DNA of 64,000 nucleotides from Siccirubricoccus soli (GCF_024178315.1 NZ_JAMZIK010000030.1:1-64000); one strand, 5' to 3'; counted from the stretch's first letter, positions 24,317 to 33,747 are shown. Translations and numbers: made by a program. Notes: generated from the sequence alone by a model not told the origin.

Positions 24317-25531
24317 ATGAGCACCAAGGCTTCCAGGGATGCCGCCAAGGCGGCGCAGCCCGCCGGCAAGGGGCGGGCGCCGCTCTGGCTCCTCGCCCTC
24401 ATCACCTTCAGCGGCACGCTGGCCATGCATGTCTTCGTGCCCGCCCTGCCCCAGGCGGCGGCGGCGCTCGGCGCTAGCCCGGGGGCGACGCAGCTCACCA
24501 TCAGCTTCTACATCCTCGGCCTCGCCCTCGGACAGCTCGTCTATGGTCCGGTCTCGGACCGCTTCGGGCGACGCCCGGTGCTGGTCTTCGGCCTCGTCCT
24601 CTATGCCCTGGCCGGCTTCGCCGCCCTCCTCGCCCCCAATGTCCATCTGCTCATCCTCGCCCGGCTGCTGCAGGCGCTGGGCGGCTGTTCCGGCCTCGTC
24701 CTCGGCCGCGCCATGGTGCGGGACGGGGCCACACCCGGCGAGGCGGCGCAGCGCCTGGCGCTGATGAACCTGATGGTGGTCGCCGGCCCCGGCATCGCCC
24801 CGCTGATCGGCACCCTGCTGGCGGAGACCGCCGGCTGGCGCTCCATCCTCCTGGCGCTGGCCGGCCTTGGCATCTTCAACCTGCTGCTGGCCTGGAAGCT
24901 GCTGCCGGAGACCGGCGGTGGCGCCGGCAAGAGCGCCGGGGCGGTGCTGCGCAGCTATCTCGGGCTGCTCCGCACCCCCGCCTTCCTCGGCTTCACCCTG
25001 GGCGGGGGCTGCGCCAGCACCGCCATGTACGCCTATGTCGCCGCGGCGCCCTTCATCTTCATCGACCAGCTCCACCGGCCGGGGCATGAGGTGGGCTTCT
25101 ACCTGGCACTGAACTTCCTCGGCCTATGGCTCGGCACCCTGGCGGCGAGCCGGCTGGCCGGGCGTCTCGGCGCGCCGCGGCTGCTGGTGCATGGCAACCT
25201 GCTGAGCCTGATCGGGGCGGTGGGGTTCCTCGCCGCCATCCTCACCGGCGTCCTCGATGTGAAGCTCACCGTGCTGACCATGGCGCTGTTCTCCTTCGGG
25301 GTGGGCACCGCCGCTCCCGCCGCGCTGGCCGAGGCGATGAGCGTGAACCCGCTGGTGGTCGGCTCCGCCTCCGGCCTCTACGGCTTCGGCCAGATGGGCA
25401 TCGGCGGCATCTCCACCTCGCTTGCCGGCATTGGCGGCAATCCCGCCCTGGCGGCCGCGCTGGTGCTGGTCAGCGCAGGGGTGATCGCCCAGTTCAGCTT
25501 CCGCCTGGCGCTGCGCGGGCGGCGGGGCTGA
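24317..25531 (+). CDS. Bcr/CflA family multidrug MFS exporter
   Basis: A 404-residue inner-membrane transporter with about 12 membrane segments. The DHA1-type motif A is seen as GPVSDRFGRRPVLVFG after TM2, and the N-terminal ALITFSGTLAMHVFVPALP with its acidic-free TM1 matches the Bcr/CflA branch, which pumps bicyclomycin, chloramphenicol and similar compounds. The start at 24317 (MSTKASRDAAKAAQ) is favoured; an in-frame ATG at 24062 would overlap the AT-rich promoter region shared with the divergent FkbM gene. Actual substrate unknown. A GC-rich module follows. Confidence 0.9.
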   Translation: MSTKASRDAAKAAQPAGKGRAPLWLLALITFSGTLAMHVFVPALPQAAAALGASPGATQLTISFYILGLALGQLVYGPVSDRFGRRPVLVFGLVLYALAGFAALLAPNVHLLILARLLQALGGCSGLVLGRAMVRDGATPGEAAQRLALMNLMVVAGPGIAPLIGTLLAETAGWRSILLALAGLGIFNLLLAWKLLPETGGGAGKSAGAVLRSYLGLLRTPAFLGFTLGGGCASTAMYAYVAAAPFIFIDQLHRPGHEVGFYLALNFLGLWLGTLAASRLAGRLGAPRLLVHGNLLSLIGAVGFLAAILTGVLDVKLTVLTMALFSFGVGTAAPAALAEAMSVNPLVVGSASGLYGFGQMGIGGISTSLAGIGGNPALAAALVLVSAGVIAQFSFRLALRGRRG

Positions 25532-25539
25532 AACCGGGG

Positions 25540-25625
25540 CGGCCGGTTCAGCGGCCGACTCACACCGGGGTCCGGGGTCAGGTCCTGGCCCCGGCGGGGG
25601 GGGTGGGGGCAGCATCCCCGATGCT
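25540..25625. repeat. GC-rich module, variant with CCGGGGTCCGGGG core
   Basis: Contains GGCCGGTTCAGCGGCC, ACCGGGGTCCGGGGTCAGG, GGTCCTGGCCCCGGCGGGG and a G-run. Related to the modules at 30495 and 45342. Lies between the convergent exporter and msrQ genes. Confidence 0.7.
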
Positions 25626-25636
25626 CTCACCGGACT

Positions 25637-26527
25637 TCAATGTTTTCTGATAAAACTTTGAGTTATAAAAACTTGCCCAACCGGCACGGCCAGCGCCACC
25701 AGCCCCACCCACACCGCCGGCCGCAGCTCGAAACTCACATCAAGATTGGCTGCCAGGATCCTGGCAGCCGGCAGATTCGTCCCCAGCGCGTACCAGGCAT
25801 ATTCGATCAGCGCCGCCCCCAGCGCGGCTGCCGGGGCCAGCGCCAGCAGCGCCGGCTTCTGCGTCTGCCACCCCGCCGGCAGCAGCCGCCACAGCGCCAG
25901 CCAGAGCAGCAGCCCGGCTGCCAGCACCGCCTCCCACAGCCCGGATTTCGGCGATTGCAGGAAGAAGTGGAACACGCCGAGCGCGGCGATCGGCCAGATC
26001 AGCAGGTGCAGCCGCTTCCAGCGCCGCCCCAGCGCCTTCACCCAGCCATCGGTGGAGGTCCAGCCGAGCGCCGCCATGGCCAGCAGCGCGACGAAGCCGA
26101 TGGTCAGGTAGAAACGCTTCGCGATCTCGGCGGCGACGTGCAGCAGGCGGAAATTCTCGTTCGCCGCATACATGCCGAGATGCAGCAGCGCGTAGCCCAG
26201 CGCGCCGAGGCCGATCATCCGCCGGAGCGTCGCCAGCCGCGGCTGCGCCAGGATGCGGGCGAAGGGCGTCACCGCCAGGGTCAGCAGCAGCAGGCGGATG
26301 GCCCAGAGGCCGATCTCCCTGAGCCCGTCCTTCCAGGGCTCCGGCCCCAGCGCATCGATGGCGGCCAGCCAGGCGATCCAGGCGCCGGGGGCGAGCAGCA
26401 GGGCGAAGGTCATGGCCTTCAGCCAGGAGAAGCGCCCGGCCCGGTCCCGCCAGGGGAAGGGAAAGGGCCGCGCCCGGCCGGGCGGCAGGGCGGATGGGAA
26501 GGCGGTGCGGAGCATGGTCTGCATCAT
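25637..26527 (-). CDS. msrQ: MsrQ-like haem-binding membrane subunit
   Basis: A 296-residue polytopic protein of the ferric-reductase-like family. MsrQ passes electrons from quinones to MsrP, the periplasmic methionine sulfoxide reductase. The core has about six membrane helices with histidines in YALLHLGMYAANEN and RLHLLIWPIAALGVFHFFLQ, the typical haem ligands. A C-terminal extension (about residues 215-296) with further helices is longer than the about 200-residue E. coli protein. The start is MMQTMLRTAF at 26527. No msrP gene is next to it; it follows the ELM1 gene with 43 bases between. Confidence 0.85.
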   Translation of the reverse strand: MMQTMLRTAFPSALPPGRARPFPFPWRDRAGRFSWLKAMTFALLLAPGAWIAWLAAIDALGPEPWKDGLREIGLWAIRLLLLTLAVTPFARILAQPRLATLRRMIGLGALGYALLHLGMYAANENFRLLHVAAEIAKRFYLTIGFVALLAMAALGWTSTDGWVKALGRRWKRLHLLIWPIAALGVFHFFLQSPKSGLWEAVLAAGLLLWLALWRLLPAGWQTQKPALLALAPAAALGAALIEYAWYALGTNLPAARILAANLDVSFELRPAVWVGLVALAVPVGQVFITQSFIRKH

Positions 26528-26570
26528 GCCTGCAATTCGTTCGTCCTGCGGCTGCGGTAACTCCCTTCCC

Positions 26571-27503
26571 TCACCACAGGCCGCGGGCACGGATCGCGGC
26601 GGCAACCCGCCCGGTCTCGTCCAGCGACGCCCGGGCGAAGGGGACGGGCGCGGCGTCCAGCGTCCGGGCCTGGCCGGCCGCCACCAGGCTCTCGGCCAGG
26701 CGCAGGTGGCGCGGGCCGAGGCCGCCCGGATCGGCAATGAAGACCGGGACGGCGGTCGCCAGCGCCTCCGACAGCATGGAGACGGAATCGCCGGTCACCA
26801 CCACCGCATCCGCCCAGGCGAGGAAGCCGGCATAGGGGTTCGGGCCGGGATCGCCCGGCCGGTAGAGACGGTGCGGATGCCCGGCCAGCCGGGCGGCGAT
26901 CGCCTCTGCCGCCGCCGGGCCGCTGCGGCGGCTGGTGGTGGCCAGCACGCTGCCGGCGAAGCCGCGGAGCCGCGCCGCGATCCCCGCCGCCACCTCCGGC
27001 GCCATCGGCCCCTGCGTGCCGGGCTTGCCGCCCACCAGCAGGGCCACCCGCGGCGGGGGCAGATCGGCCAGCGCCGCCCATTCCCCCCGTGCCGCCGCCA
27101 GCCGGGCCGGGGAGAGGCGATGGCAGGCGCCGAGGATCTCCAGCAGGTTCGGCGCCGGGGCGGGTGAATCGTGCCGGCCGATCACCAGCAGGTCGAAACC
27201 GGCGGCGCCGAACCCGGGCCGCATGCAATGGACCAGCCGCGCCCCGCGCCGCCCCAGCCAGCGCGCGACCGGGCCGGCGCGGCGGCCGGCCGAGAGGACC
27301 AGGCGCGGCCAGGGCGGCTGGATACTCGCCCGTGCCGCCGGGCTGAGCCCTGCCAGCGTCGGCCAGGGAAAGGGCAGCTTCGCCCCCCTGCCCCAGTCCA
27401 GATCCACGGTCCGGAAGGGCGCCCCCAGTCGCTCCGCGATGCCCAACGCCTGCGCCGCCGTACCGGCACGCGGATCCGCCAGCACCCAGATCCCGTCGGT
27501 CAT
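26571..27503 (-). CDS. ELM1/DUF1022 family protein (mitochondrial fission ELM1-like)
   Basis: A 310-residue cytoplasmic protein with a glycosyltransferase-B-like layout. Hallmarks: [20 protein letters not shown] at the N-terminus, [14 protein letters not shown] in the middle, [15 protein letters not shown] and [18 protein letters not shown]. The family includes plant ELM1, needed for mitochondrial fission, and bacterial proteins of unknown role, sometimes near lipopolysaccharide genes. Start at 27503 is the first ATG and sits 60 bases from the divergent pyrE. Probably co-transcribed with msrQ downstream. Confidence 0.85.
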   Translation of the reverse strand: MTDGIWVLADPRAGTAAQALGIAERLGAPFRTVDLDWGRGAKLPFPWPTLAGLSPAARASIQPPWPRLVLSAGRRAGPVARWLGRRGARLVHCMRPGFGAAGFDLLVIGRHDSPAPAPNLLEILGACHRLSPARLAAARGEWAALADLPPPRVALLVGGKPGTQGPMAPEVAAGIAARLRGFAGSVLATTSRRSGPAAAEAIAARLAGHPHRLYRPGDPGPNPYAGFLAWADAVVVTGDSVSMLSEALATAVPVFIADPGGLGPRHLRLAESLVAAGQARTLDAAPVPFARASLDETGRVAAAIRARGLW

Positions 27504-27563
27504 GGACGCGCCCGGTCCCCAAGGTTACGAGAGACCGAAATTCCGCCTGCAGGGGACTGCGCC

Positions 27564-28274
27564 ATGGCCATGCAACATGCTTCCGACTGGGACCGCGACG
27601 CCGCGCTGACCACCGCGCGCATCCTGCTGGAGATTAAGGCGGTGAATTTCCGCCCGGAGGAGCCCTATACCTTCACCAGCGGCTGGAAGAGCCCCGTCTA
27701 TATCGACTGCCGCAAGATCATCTACTTCCCCCGTGCCCGGAACAAGATCATGGACCTGGGCGTCGAGAAGATCGGCCGGCATATCGGCTATGAGACGATC
27801 GACGCGGTGGCGGGCGGCGAGACCGCCGGCATCCCCTTCGCCGCCTGGATCGCCGACCGCCTGGCCGCGCCCATGGCCTATGTTCGCAAGCAGCCCAAGG
27901 GCTTCGGCCGCGGGGCGCAGATCGAAGGTGACGTGCCGGAGGGCAAGAACACCCTGCTGGTCGAGGACCTGACCACGGATGGCGGCAGCAAGATCAAATT
28001 CGCCCAGGCTTTGCGCGATGCGGGGGCGATCTGCGACCATACCTTCGTGGTGTTTTATTACGGCGTCTTCCCCGGCAGCTTCGAGGCGATGAAGGGCATG
28101 GGGCTGAACCTGCACCATCTCTGCACCTGGTGGGACGTGCTGGAGGTGTGCCGGGAGCGCCCCTATTTCTCCGAGACGGCGCTGAAGGAAGTGCGGAAAT
28201 TCCTCGAGGACCCGACCGGCTGGTCCAAGGCGCATGGCGGCATCGGCGCGGCGGGGGAAGGCAAGCCGAAGTAG
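27564..28274 (+). CDS. pyrE: Orotate phosphoribosyltransferase
   Basis: A 236-residue pyrimidine-synthesis enzyme transferring phosphoribose from PRPP to orotate. The PRPP-binding motif is [15 protein letters not shown] at about residues 131-145. The N-terminus has [20 protein letters not shown] and the flexible loop includes [12 protein letters not shown]. The length matches the alphaproteobacterial form with a C-terminal extension. Start MAMQHASDW at 27564; the upstream frame would overlap the divergent ELM1 gene. The stop is 10 bases before the antitoxin gene, so they may be co-transcribed. Confidence 0.95.
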   Translation: MAMQHASDWDRDAALTTARILLEIKAVNFRPEEPYTFTSGWKSPVYIDCRKIIYFPRARNKIMDLGVEKIGRHIGYETIDAVAGGETAGIPFAAWIADRLAAPMAYVRKQPKGFGRGAQIEGDVPEGKNTLLVEDLTTDGGSKIKFAQALRDAGAICDHTFVVFYYGVFPGSFEAMKGMGLNLHHLCTWWDVLEVCRERPYFSETALKEVRKFLEDPTGWSKAHGGIGAAGEGKPK

Positions 28275-28284
28275 GGAGGGCGGG

Positions 28285-28545
28285 ATGACGCTGTACCGGG
28301 TCGAACTGCCGGAGGATGTGGCCGCGGCGCTGGAGCGCGTGGCCCTGAGCCGCGGCTCGACGCCGGAGGCGCTGCTGCGCGCGGCGGCCTCGGCGCTGGT
28401 GCAGGCCGACCCGGCGGCGGAGCGGGCCGCGCTGGAGGCAATGCTCGCCGCGGCCGAGGCGGAGATCGACGCCGGGCGCGCCGTGCCGCATGCGGAGGTG
28501 ATGGAGGAGTTGCGGGGCTGGGCCGCCGGCCTGCGCCAGCGCTGA
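28285..28545 (+). CDS. Antitoxin of a ParD/RelB-like type II pair
   Basis: An 86-residue protein with a ribbon-helix-helix-like N-terminus (MTLYRVELPEDVAAALERVA) and a C-terminus ending GRAVPHAEVMEELRGWAAG, the usual toxin-binding tail of ParD- and RelB-type antitoxins. A GGAGGG box precedes the start. The partner toxin follows 10 bases downstream. Such antitoxins normally repress their own operon; no operator palindrome was identified between pyrE and this gene. Confidence 0.8.
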   Translation: MTLYRVELPEDVAAALERVALSRGSTPEALLRAAASALVQADPAAERAALEAMLAAAEAEIDAGRAVPHAEVMEELRGWAAGLRQR

Positions 28546-28555
28546 TCCGGCCGGG

Positions 28556-28840
28556 ATGGAGCTGCTCTGGTCGCCGCTCGCCCGGGCGCAGCTCCGCGAG
28601 GCGCGGGATTTCATCGCCCAGGACAATCCGGACGCCGCCGACCGACTGGTGGCCGCGATCGAGACCGCGGCGGCGCATCTGCTGGTCTTCCCGCAGTCCG
28701 GCCAGGCGACTGGCCAGCGGCGGCGTGCCTGGCAGGTGCCGCGGACTCCCTTTCGCCTCATCTACCGGGTGCGGGGCGAGAGGCTCGACATCCTCATGGT
28801 CTGGCATGGAGCACGGGCATGGCCTTTCGACGAATCCTGA
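28556..28840 (+). CDS. ParE/RelE-type toxin
   Basis: A 94-residue toxin of the ParE/RelE superfamily. It shows MELLWSPLARAQLREARDFI, FPQSGQATGQRRRAWQVP and the C-terminal TPFRLIYRVRGERLDILMVW, the standard order of the fold, with FPQ and the Arg-rich strand intact. ParE members poison DNA gyrase and RelE members cleave mRNA at the ribosome; motif level does not separate these with certainty, though the RRAWQVP-PFRLIYRV pattern is ParE-like. It overlaps the start of the next gene by 22 bases. Confidence 0.85.
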   Translation: MELLWSPLARAQLREARDFIAQDNPDAADRLVAAIETAAAHLLVFPQSGQATGQRRRAWQVPRTPFRLIYRVRGERLDILMVWHGARAWPFDES

Positions 28841-30492
28841 TCGCCGCCCTCCTCCTCGCCCCCGGTCTTGCTTCCCCCGCCGCCGCCCAGCCGGCGCGGG
28901 AGACGCTGACCATCGGCATCACCCAGTACCCCTCCACCTTCCATCCCAATATCGACGCCATGCTGGCGAAGTCCTACGTCCTTGGCTTCGCCCGCCGGCC
29001 GCTGACCGCCTATGACCCCGACTGGCAGCTCATCTGCATGCTCTGCGAGACGCTGCCGACGCTGGAGAACGGCCTCGCCGAGCGGGAGACGACGCCGGAG
29101 GGCAAGCCCGGCCTCCGCCTGACCTACCGCCTGCGCGAGGATGCGCACTGGGGCGATGGCACGCCGGTCTCGGCCGAGGATCTCCGCTTCGCCTGGGAGG
29201 CGGGGCGAGAGGCGGCGACGGGCTTCGGCGGCACGGAATTCTACCGCTCGGCCTATGCGCTGGAGGTGGTGGATGCCCGCACCATCACCCTGCACCTCGA
29301 CAAGGTGACCTTCGACTTCGCCTCCATGGGCGATTTCCAGCCCCTGCCCGCGCATATCGACCGCGCCCGCTGGCAATCCGCCCCCCGCCTCTACCGCAAC
29401 CGCACCGCCTACGACACCGAGACCACCAATCCCGGCCTCTGGAACGGCCCCTACCGCATCACCGGGGTGCAGCCCGGCGCCGGGGTGACGCTGGAGCTGA
29501 ACCCGGCCTGGCGCGGCCCCGCCCCGGCCTTCCGCCGCATCCAGATCCGCAGCGTGGAGAACACCGCGGCGCTGGAGGCCCAGCTTCTGGCCGGGCAGCT
29601 GGACATGATCGCCGGCGAGCTCGGCCTGCCGGTGGAGCAGGCGGCGGCGCTGGAGCGCCGCACCCGCGACCGTTTCCGCATCACCACCAAACCCGGCCTG
29701 GTCTATGAGCATCTGGACCTGAACCGGGACAACCCGGCGCTCGCCGATCCGCGGGTGCGGCAGGCGCTGCTGCTCTCGGCCGACCGTGCCCAGATCGTCG
29801 CCCGGCTCTTCGATGGGCGGCAGGCCCTCGCCGCCACCAGCGTGAACCCGCTGGACCGGATGCATGACGACAGCCTGGCCCCGGCCCCCTACGACCCCGC
29901 CCGCGCCGCCGCGCTGCTGGACGCGGCCGGCTGGAGGCGCGGCCCCGACGGTATCCGCCGCAACGCCGCCGGGGAGCGGCTGGCGCTGGAGCTGATGACC
30001 ACCGCCGGCAACCGGGCGCGGGAGGCGGTGCAGCAGGTGCTGCAGGGCATGTGGCGGCAGGCGGGAATTGAGGTCCGCATCCGCAACGAGCCGCCGCGGG
30101 TCTTCTTCGGCGAGACCATGTCGAAGCGCCGCTTCCAGGGCCTCGCCCTCTATGCCTGGCTCAGCGCGCCGGAAAGCGTGCCGCGCACCACCCTGCATTC
30201 CGAGGAGATCCCGACCGAGGCCAGCAACTGGTCCGGGCAGAATTTCGGCGGCTACCGCAACCCGGAGATGGACCGGCTGATCGAGGCGATTCCGGTGGAG
30301 CTGGACCGGGAGAAGCGCCGCGCCCTCTGGTCCCGGCTGCAGCAGCTCTATGCCGAGGAGCTGCCCGCCCTGCCCCTCTGGTTCCGCGCCGATGCGCATA
30401 TCTGGCCGCGTTGGCTGGCCGGGGTCCGGCCCACCGGGCATTTGAATTCCACCCCCCTCTGGGTCGAGGAATGGCGCGTCGCGCCCCAGTGA
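28819..30492 (+). CDS. ABC transporter substrate-binding protein, peptide/nickel (SBP_bac_5) type
   Basis: A 557-residue periplasmic binding protein. A signal peptide covers about residues 1-22 (RRILIAALLLAPGLASPAAA). The cluster 5 features follow: YPSTFHPNIDAML, DAHWGDGTPVSAEDLRFAWE, NGPYRITGVQPGAGVTLELN, DNPALADPRVRQALLLS and EIPTEASNWSGQNFGGY. It would bind peptides or other organic solutes for a Dpp/Opp-type permease, which is not present. The start overlaps the toxin gene by 22 bases, an odd link between a stress module and a transport gene. Confidence 0.88.
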   Translation: MAFRRILIAALLLAPGLASPAAAQPARETLTIGITQYPSTFHPNIDAMLAKSYVLGFARRPLTAYDPDWQLICMLCETLPTLENGLAERETTPEGKPGLRLTYRLREDAHWGDGTPVSAEDLRFAWEAGREAATGFGGTEFYRSAYALEVVDARTITLHLDKVTFDFASMGDFQPLPAHIDRARWQSAPRLYRNRTAYDTETTNPGLWNGPYRITGVQPGAGVTLELNPAWRGPAPAFRRIQIRSVENTAALEAQLLAGQLDMIAGELGLPVEQAAALERRTRDRFRITTKPGLVYEHLDLNRDNPALADPRVRQALLLSADRAQIVARLFDGRQALAATSVNPLDRMHDDSLAPAPYDPARAAALLDAAGWRRGPDGIRRNAAGERLALELMTTAGNRAREAVQQVLQGMWRQAGIEVRIRNEPPRVFFGETMSKRRFQGLALYAWLSAPESVPRTTLHSEEIPTEASNWSGQNFGGYRNPEMDRLIEAIPVELDREKRRALWSRLQQLYAEELPALPLWFRADAHIWPRWLAGVRPTGHLNSTPLWVEEWRVAPQ

Positions 30493-30494
30493 CA

Positions 30495-30600
30495 CACGGG
30501 TCCGGACTCACGCCGGGGTCCGGGGCCAAATCCCGGCCCCGGCGGGGCTTGGCGGCACTGCCGCCAACGGGGGCAGAGCCCCTCGCCGGGGGGAGGCGAC
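30495..30600. repeat. GC-rich module, CCGGGGTCCGGGG variant
   Basis: Begins ACACGGGTCCGG, then ACGCCGGGGTCCGGGG, CCCGGCCCCGGCGGGG, TGGCGGCACTGCCGCCA and GGGGGCAGAGCCCC hairpins. It follows the SBP gene by a few bases and precedes the CoA-transferase promoter. Confidence 0.7.
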
Positions 30601-30647
30601 AGCCCCAGCGACCCGATCTAAGCTCCCCAGTCCGAGGAGGACGCCCG

Positions 30648-31865
30648 ATGCCTGAAAGCCCCATCGACCCGAAGCTGATGACGGAAACCCGGCTGCCGCT
30701 CGCCGGGCTGCGCGTGCTGGACCTCACCCTGGCTCGCGCCGGCCCCACCTGCGTCCGTCACCTGGCCGATTGGGGCGCCGATATCATCCGGGTGGAGCCG
30801 CCGGCGGCGGGCGACGGCCTCGGCGGCGCGCGGGACGGGTTCGACCAGGTCAACCTGCACCGCAACAAGCGCGGGCTTTCCCTGGACCTCAAGAACCCGG
30901 CCGGCCATGCCGCCTTCCTCCGCCTCGCCGCGACCGCCGACATCCTGGTCGAGAACATGCGGATGCAGGTGAAGCACCGGCTGAAGATCGCCTATGACGA
31001 TCTGAAGGAGCTGAACCCGCGGCTGATCTATGCCTCCATCTCCGGCTTCGGCCAGACCGGCCCCTATTCGAAGCGCGGCGGCGTGGACCAGATCGCCCAG
31101 GGCATGGGCGGGCTGATGACCATCACCGGCGAGCCGGGCCGCGGCCCGATGCGCGTCGGCATCCCGATCAACGACCTCACCGCCGGCAATCTGCTGGCCA
31201 TGGGCATCATGATGAAGCTCTACGACCGCGAGCGGACGGGCAAGGGCGGCTATGTCCATACCTCCCTGCTGGAAGCCCAGGTCTTCATGCTGGATTTCCA
31301 GGCGACGCGCTGGCTGATGGATGGCGAGGTGCCGGGCCAGGCGGGCAACGACCATCCGGTGAACATCCCGATGGGCGTCTTCCCCACCGCCGACAAGCCG
31401 ATCAACATCGCCGCCTCCTCGTCCAAGCTGTGGGAGGCCTTCTGCAAGGCCGCGGGCCATGAGGAATGGCTCGAGGTGCCGGAGTGGAAGACGCCGAAGG
31501 GCCGCAGCGCCGACCGCGCCCGGGTGAACGCCACCATCGCCGAGGTGACGAGGACCAGGCCCTCCGAATGGTGGGTGCTGAAGCTGGAGGAGGCCGGCAT
31601 CCCCTGCGGCCCGGTGAACAACATCCGCGAGGTCTTCGAGGACCCGCAGGTGCAGCACCTGGAGATGGCGATGCCGATGCGCCACCGCACGCGCGGCGAC
31701 ATCAAGGTGGTCGCCCAGCCGGTGAACCTTGAGGGTGTGGAGACCGGCTTCTACCGCGACATCCCCAATCTCGGCGAGCACAACGAGGAAATCCTGCGCG
31801 AGGCGGGGCTGAGCGCCGCCGAGATCCAGGAGCTGAAGGACAAGGGCGCGCTGGGCGGCGGCTGA
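30648..31865 (+). CDS. CaiB/BaiF (class III) CoA-transferase
   Basis: A 405-residue family III CoA-transferase moving CoA between carboxylic acids. Features: LPLAGLRVLDLTLARAGPTC, ADIIRVEPP, VNLHRNKRGLSLDLKNPAG, ASISGFGQTGPYSKRGG, and the catalytic Asp in GIPINDLTAG near residue 177. The C-terminus has GIPCGPVNNIREVFEDPQV. Start at 30648 has a GAGGAGG box. It is followed by a crotonase gene after 163 bases that contain a short palindromic stretch; together they fit acyl-CoA catabolism. Specific acids unknown. Confidence 0.92.
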   Translation: MPESPIDPKLMTETRLPLAGLRVLDLTLARAGPTCVRHLADWGADIIRVEPPAAGDGLGGARDGFDQVNLHRNKRGLSLDLKNPAGHAAFLRLAATADILVENMRMQVKHRLKIAYDDLKELNPRLIYASISGFGQTGPYSKRGGVDQIAQGMGGLMTITGEPGRGPMRVGIPINDLTAGNLLAMGIMMKLYDRERTGKGGYVHTSLLEAQVFMLDFQATRWLMDGEVPGQAGNDHPVNIPMGVFPTADKPINIAASSSKLWEAFCKAAGHEEWLEVPEWKTPKGRSADRARVNATIAEVTRTRPSEWWVLKLEEAGIPCGPVNNIREVFEDPQVQHLEMAMPMRHRTRGDIKVVAQPVNLEGVETGFYRDIPNLGEHNEEILREAGLSAAEIQELKDKGALGGG

Positions 31866-32028
31866 GGCGTGCGGTTCGGCCTGCGGATTCAAGGGAGTCC
31901 AGGGGCGCTTCGGCCCCTGGGCGGGATGGAAGCTTGAGAGGGGGTCGCACCGCAGGCCCGGCTTGCGGCGCGCGGACCTCCCGCAACAGGGGCGCGGCAT
32001 CGGCGCCGGTGACGAGGAGAGGCGAGGC

Positions 32029-32832
32029 ATGAGCAATTTCGAGTTCGCGGAGGGGAAGATCCTCGCCAGCATCGAGGGCGGCGTCGGCAAGGTGGTGTTC
32101 AACCAGCCGGAAAAGCGCAACGCCATGTCGGTGAACATGTGGGAGGGGATGGGCGCCGCCCTCGACCTCTTCGCCGAGGATCCGAATGTCCGCTGCGTCG
32201 TCCTCACCGGCGCCGGCGACAAGGCCTTCGTCTCGGGCGCCGACATCTCGCAGTTCGAGAAGGTGCGCAACAACGCCGATGCGCAGAAGGAATACGACAA
32301 GCTCACCAGCGCCGGGCGCCGCAAGCTCGCCAATTACGAAAAGCCGGTGATCGCGCAGATCCGCGGCTTCTGCATGGGCGGCGGGCTTGGCATCGCGATG
32401 TCCACCGATATCCGCATCGCCTCCGATGACAGCCAGTTCGGCATCCCGGCGGCGAAGCTCTCCATTGCCTATGGCTTCGACATGGTCCGCGCCCTGGTCG
32501 ATCTCGTCGGCCCGGCCCATGCGCATATGATCCTGATGACCGGCGAGCGCTTCGACGCGAAGGAGGCCGAGCGCATCGGCCTGGTGAACAAGGTGGTGCC
32601 GGCGGCGGAGCTGGAGGCGACGGTCGCCAAGCTCACCGCGACGCTGGCCGGCAACGCCCCGCTCTCGCTGAAGACCAACAAGATGACGGTGAAGGCCGTC
32701 TGCAAGGACCGGGCCGACCGGGACATGGAGCAGATCAAGGCCGCCATGGCCGCCTGCTTCGACAGCGCGGACTACAAGGAAGGCCGCCGCGCCTTCATGG
32801 AGAAGCGCAAGCCGGTCTTCACCGGTCGCTGA
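32029..32832 (+). CDS. Crotonase (enoyl-CoA hydratase/isomerase) family protein lacking both catalytic glutamates
   Basis: A 267-residue crotonase-fold protein. The CoA-binding and oxyanion-hole segments are intact (NQPEKRNAMSVNMW, AFVSGADISQFE, GFCMGGGLGIAMSTD). The two glutamates of true hydratases are missing: the position in GGLGIAMSTD is Gly and the position in FGIPAAKLSIAYG is Ala. A reaction other than hydration, such as isomerisation, decarboxylation or thioester hydrolysis, is likely. Start at 32029 has a GAGGAGAGG box. Its neighbour is a class III CoA-transferase. Confidence 0.88.
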   Translation: MSNFEFAEGKILASIEGGVGKVVFNQPEKRNAMSVNMWEGMGAALDLFAEDPNVRCVVLTGAGDKAFVSGADISQFEKVRNNADAQKEYDKLTSAGRRKLANYEKPVIAQIRGFCMGGGLGIAMSTDIRIASDDSQFGIPAAKLSIAYGFDMVRALVDLVGPAHAHMILMTGERFDAKEAERIGLVNKVVPAAELEATVAKLTATLAGNAPLSLKTNKMTVKAVCKDRADRDMEQIKAAMAACFDSADYKEGRRAFMEKRKPVFTGR

Positions 32833-33059
32833 GCCCCAGCCACACGCAATTTTACGGATGCGCCCGGCCTGTCCCTTGTCTAGGATGGCCGAGCCATGAC
32901 GCGGCCGGAAAGACCGTGCAGGCAGGCTTGGTTTGCCCGCGGCCGGGGCCATCTGGCTGAGGCCATTCCCGGCAGGATCGGGCCGCGACAGGGATGCTGC
33001 GTATCACAGGCCGGGCCAACCGGCCGGGTTGGGATCGGAACGAAGGACGAGGAGCCGGA

Positions 33060-33746
33060 ATGGACGGAAATATCGAGGCGCCCATCGCCATGGCGCGGCC
33101 GCAGGGCTGCGACCTGGCCACGTCGCCGCCAGAGACCTGCGCGGCGGAGCATGAGGGCGCCCCGATCTCCCGCATCGTTGCCGAGGTGGTGGGGCGCTTC
33201 CCGGGGGAGCGCATCAGCCTGGGCGAGATGGCGGAGGCCTTCGGCGACCGCGCCTTCGGCCTGCTGATCCTGCTGCTGCTGCTGCCCTCCCTGCTGCCCG
33301 GCATGGCCTCCGTCTTCGGCACGCCGGTGCTGCTGCTCGGCGTCCAGATGGGGCTCGGCCGGCAGGTGCCGTGGCTGCCGAAGATCCTGGCGCGGCAGAG
33401 CGTGAAGCGGGAGGACCTGCTCCGCCTCACCAACTCCTCCTCCAAATGGCTTGCCAGGGTCGAGCGCTATGTGAAGCCGCGGCCGGGCTTCTTCACCACC
33501 CCGCTCTCGGACCGGCTCTTCGGCTGGCTCACCGCCTATGTCGCCATCATGCTGATCCTGCCGGGGCCTGGCACCAACGGCCCGCCGGCCTTCGGCAACA
33601 TCGTCATGGCGCTCGGCCTCGTCGAGCATGACAGCCAGGTCACCGGCTGGGGCATGGCGCTGACCGTCGCGGGCTGCGCCTTCGCCACCTTCGTCCTCGT
33701 CGCCATCTGCTGGCTCGGCGTCGCCGCGCTCGGCTTTGTCTTCTGA
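33060..33746 (+). CDS. ExoD-like exopolysaccharide synthesis membrane protein
   Basis: A 228-residue membrane protein. The ExoD domain has ISRIVAEVVGRFPGERISLGEMAEAFGDRAFGLLILLL, then LPSLLPGMASVFGTPVLLLGVQM, a cytosolic loop RQSVKREDLLRL and two or three further helices (AYVAIMLILPGPGTNGPP, VAGCAFATFVLVAICWLG). ExoD affects exopolysaccharide production in Rhizobium by an unknown mechanism. Start at 33060 follows a GGAGC box; a longer start at 32994 is possible. A perfect hairpin follows the stop. Confidence 0.85.
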   Translation: MDGNIEAPIAMARPQGCDLATSPPETCAAEHEGAPISRIVAEVVGRFPGERISLGEMAEAFGDRAFGLLILLLLLPSLLPGMASVFGTPVLLLGVQMGLGRQVPWLPKILARQSVKREDLLRLTNSSSKWLARVERYVKPRPGFFTTPLSDRLFGWLTAYVAIMLILPGPGTNGPPAFGNIVMALGLVEHDSQVTGWGMALTVAGCAFATFVLVAICWLGVAALGFVF

Positions 33747-33747
33747 T

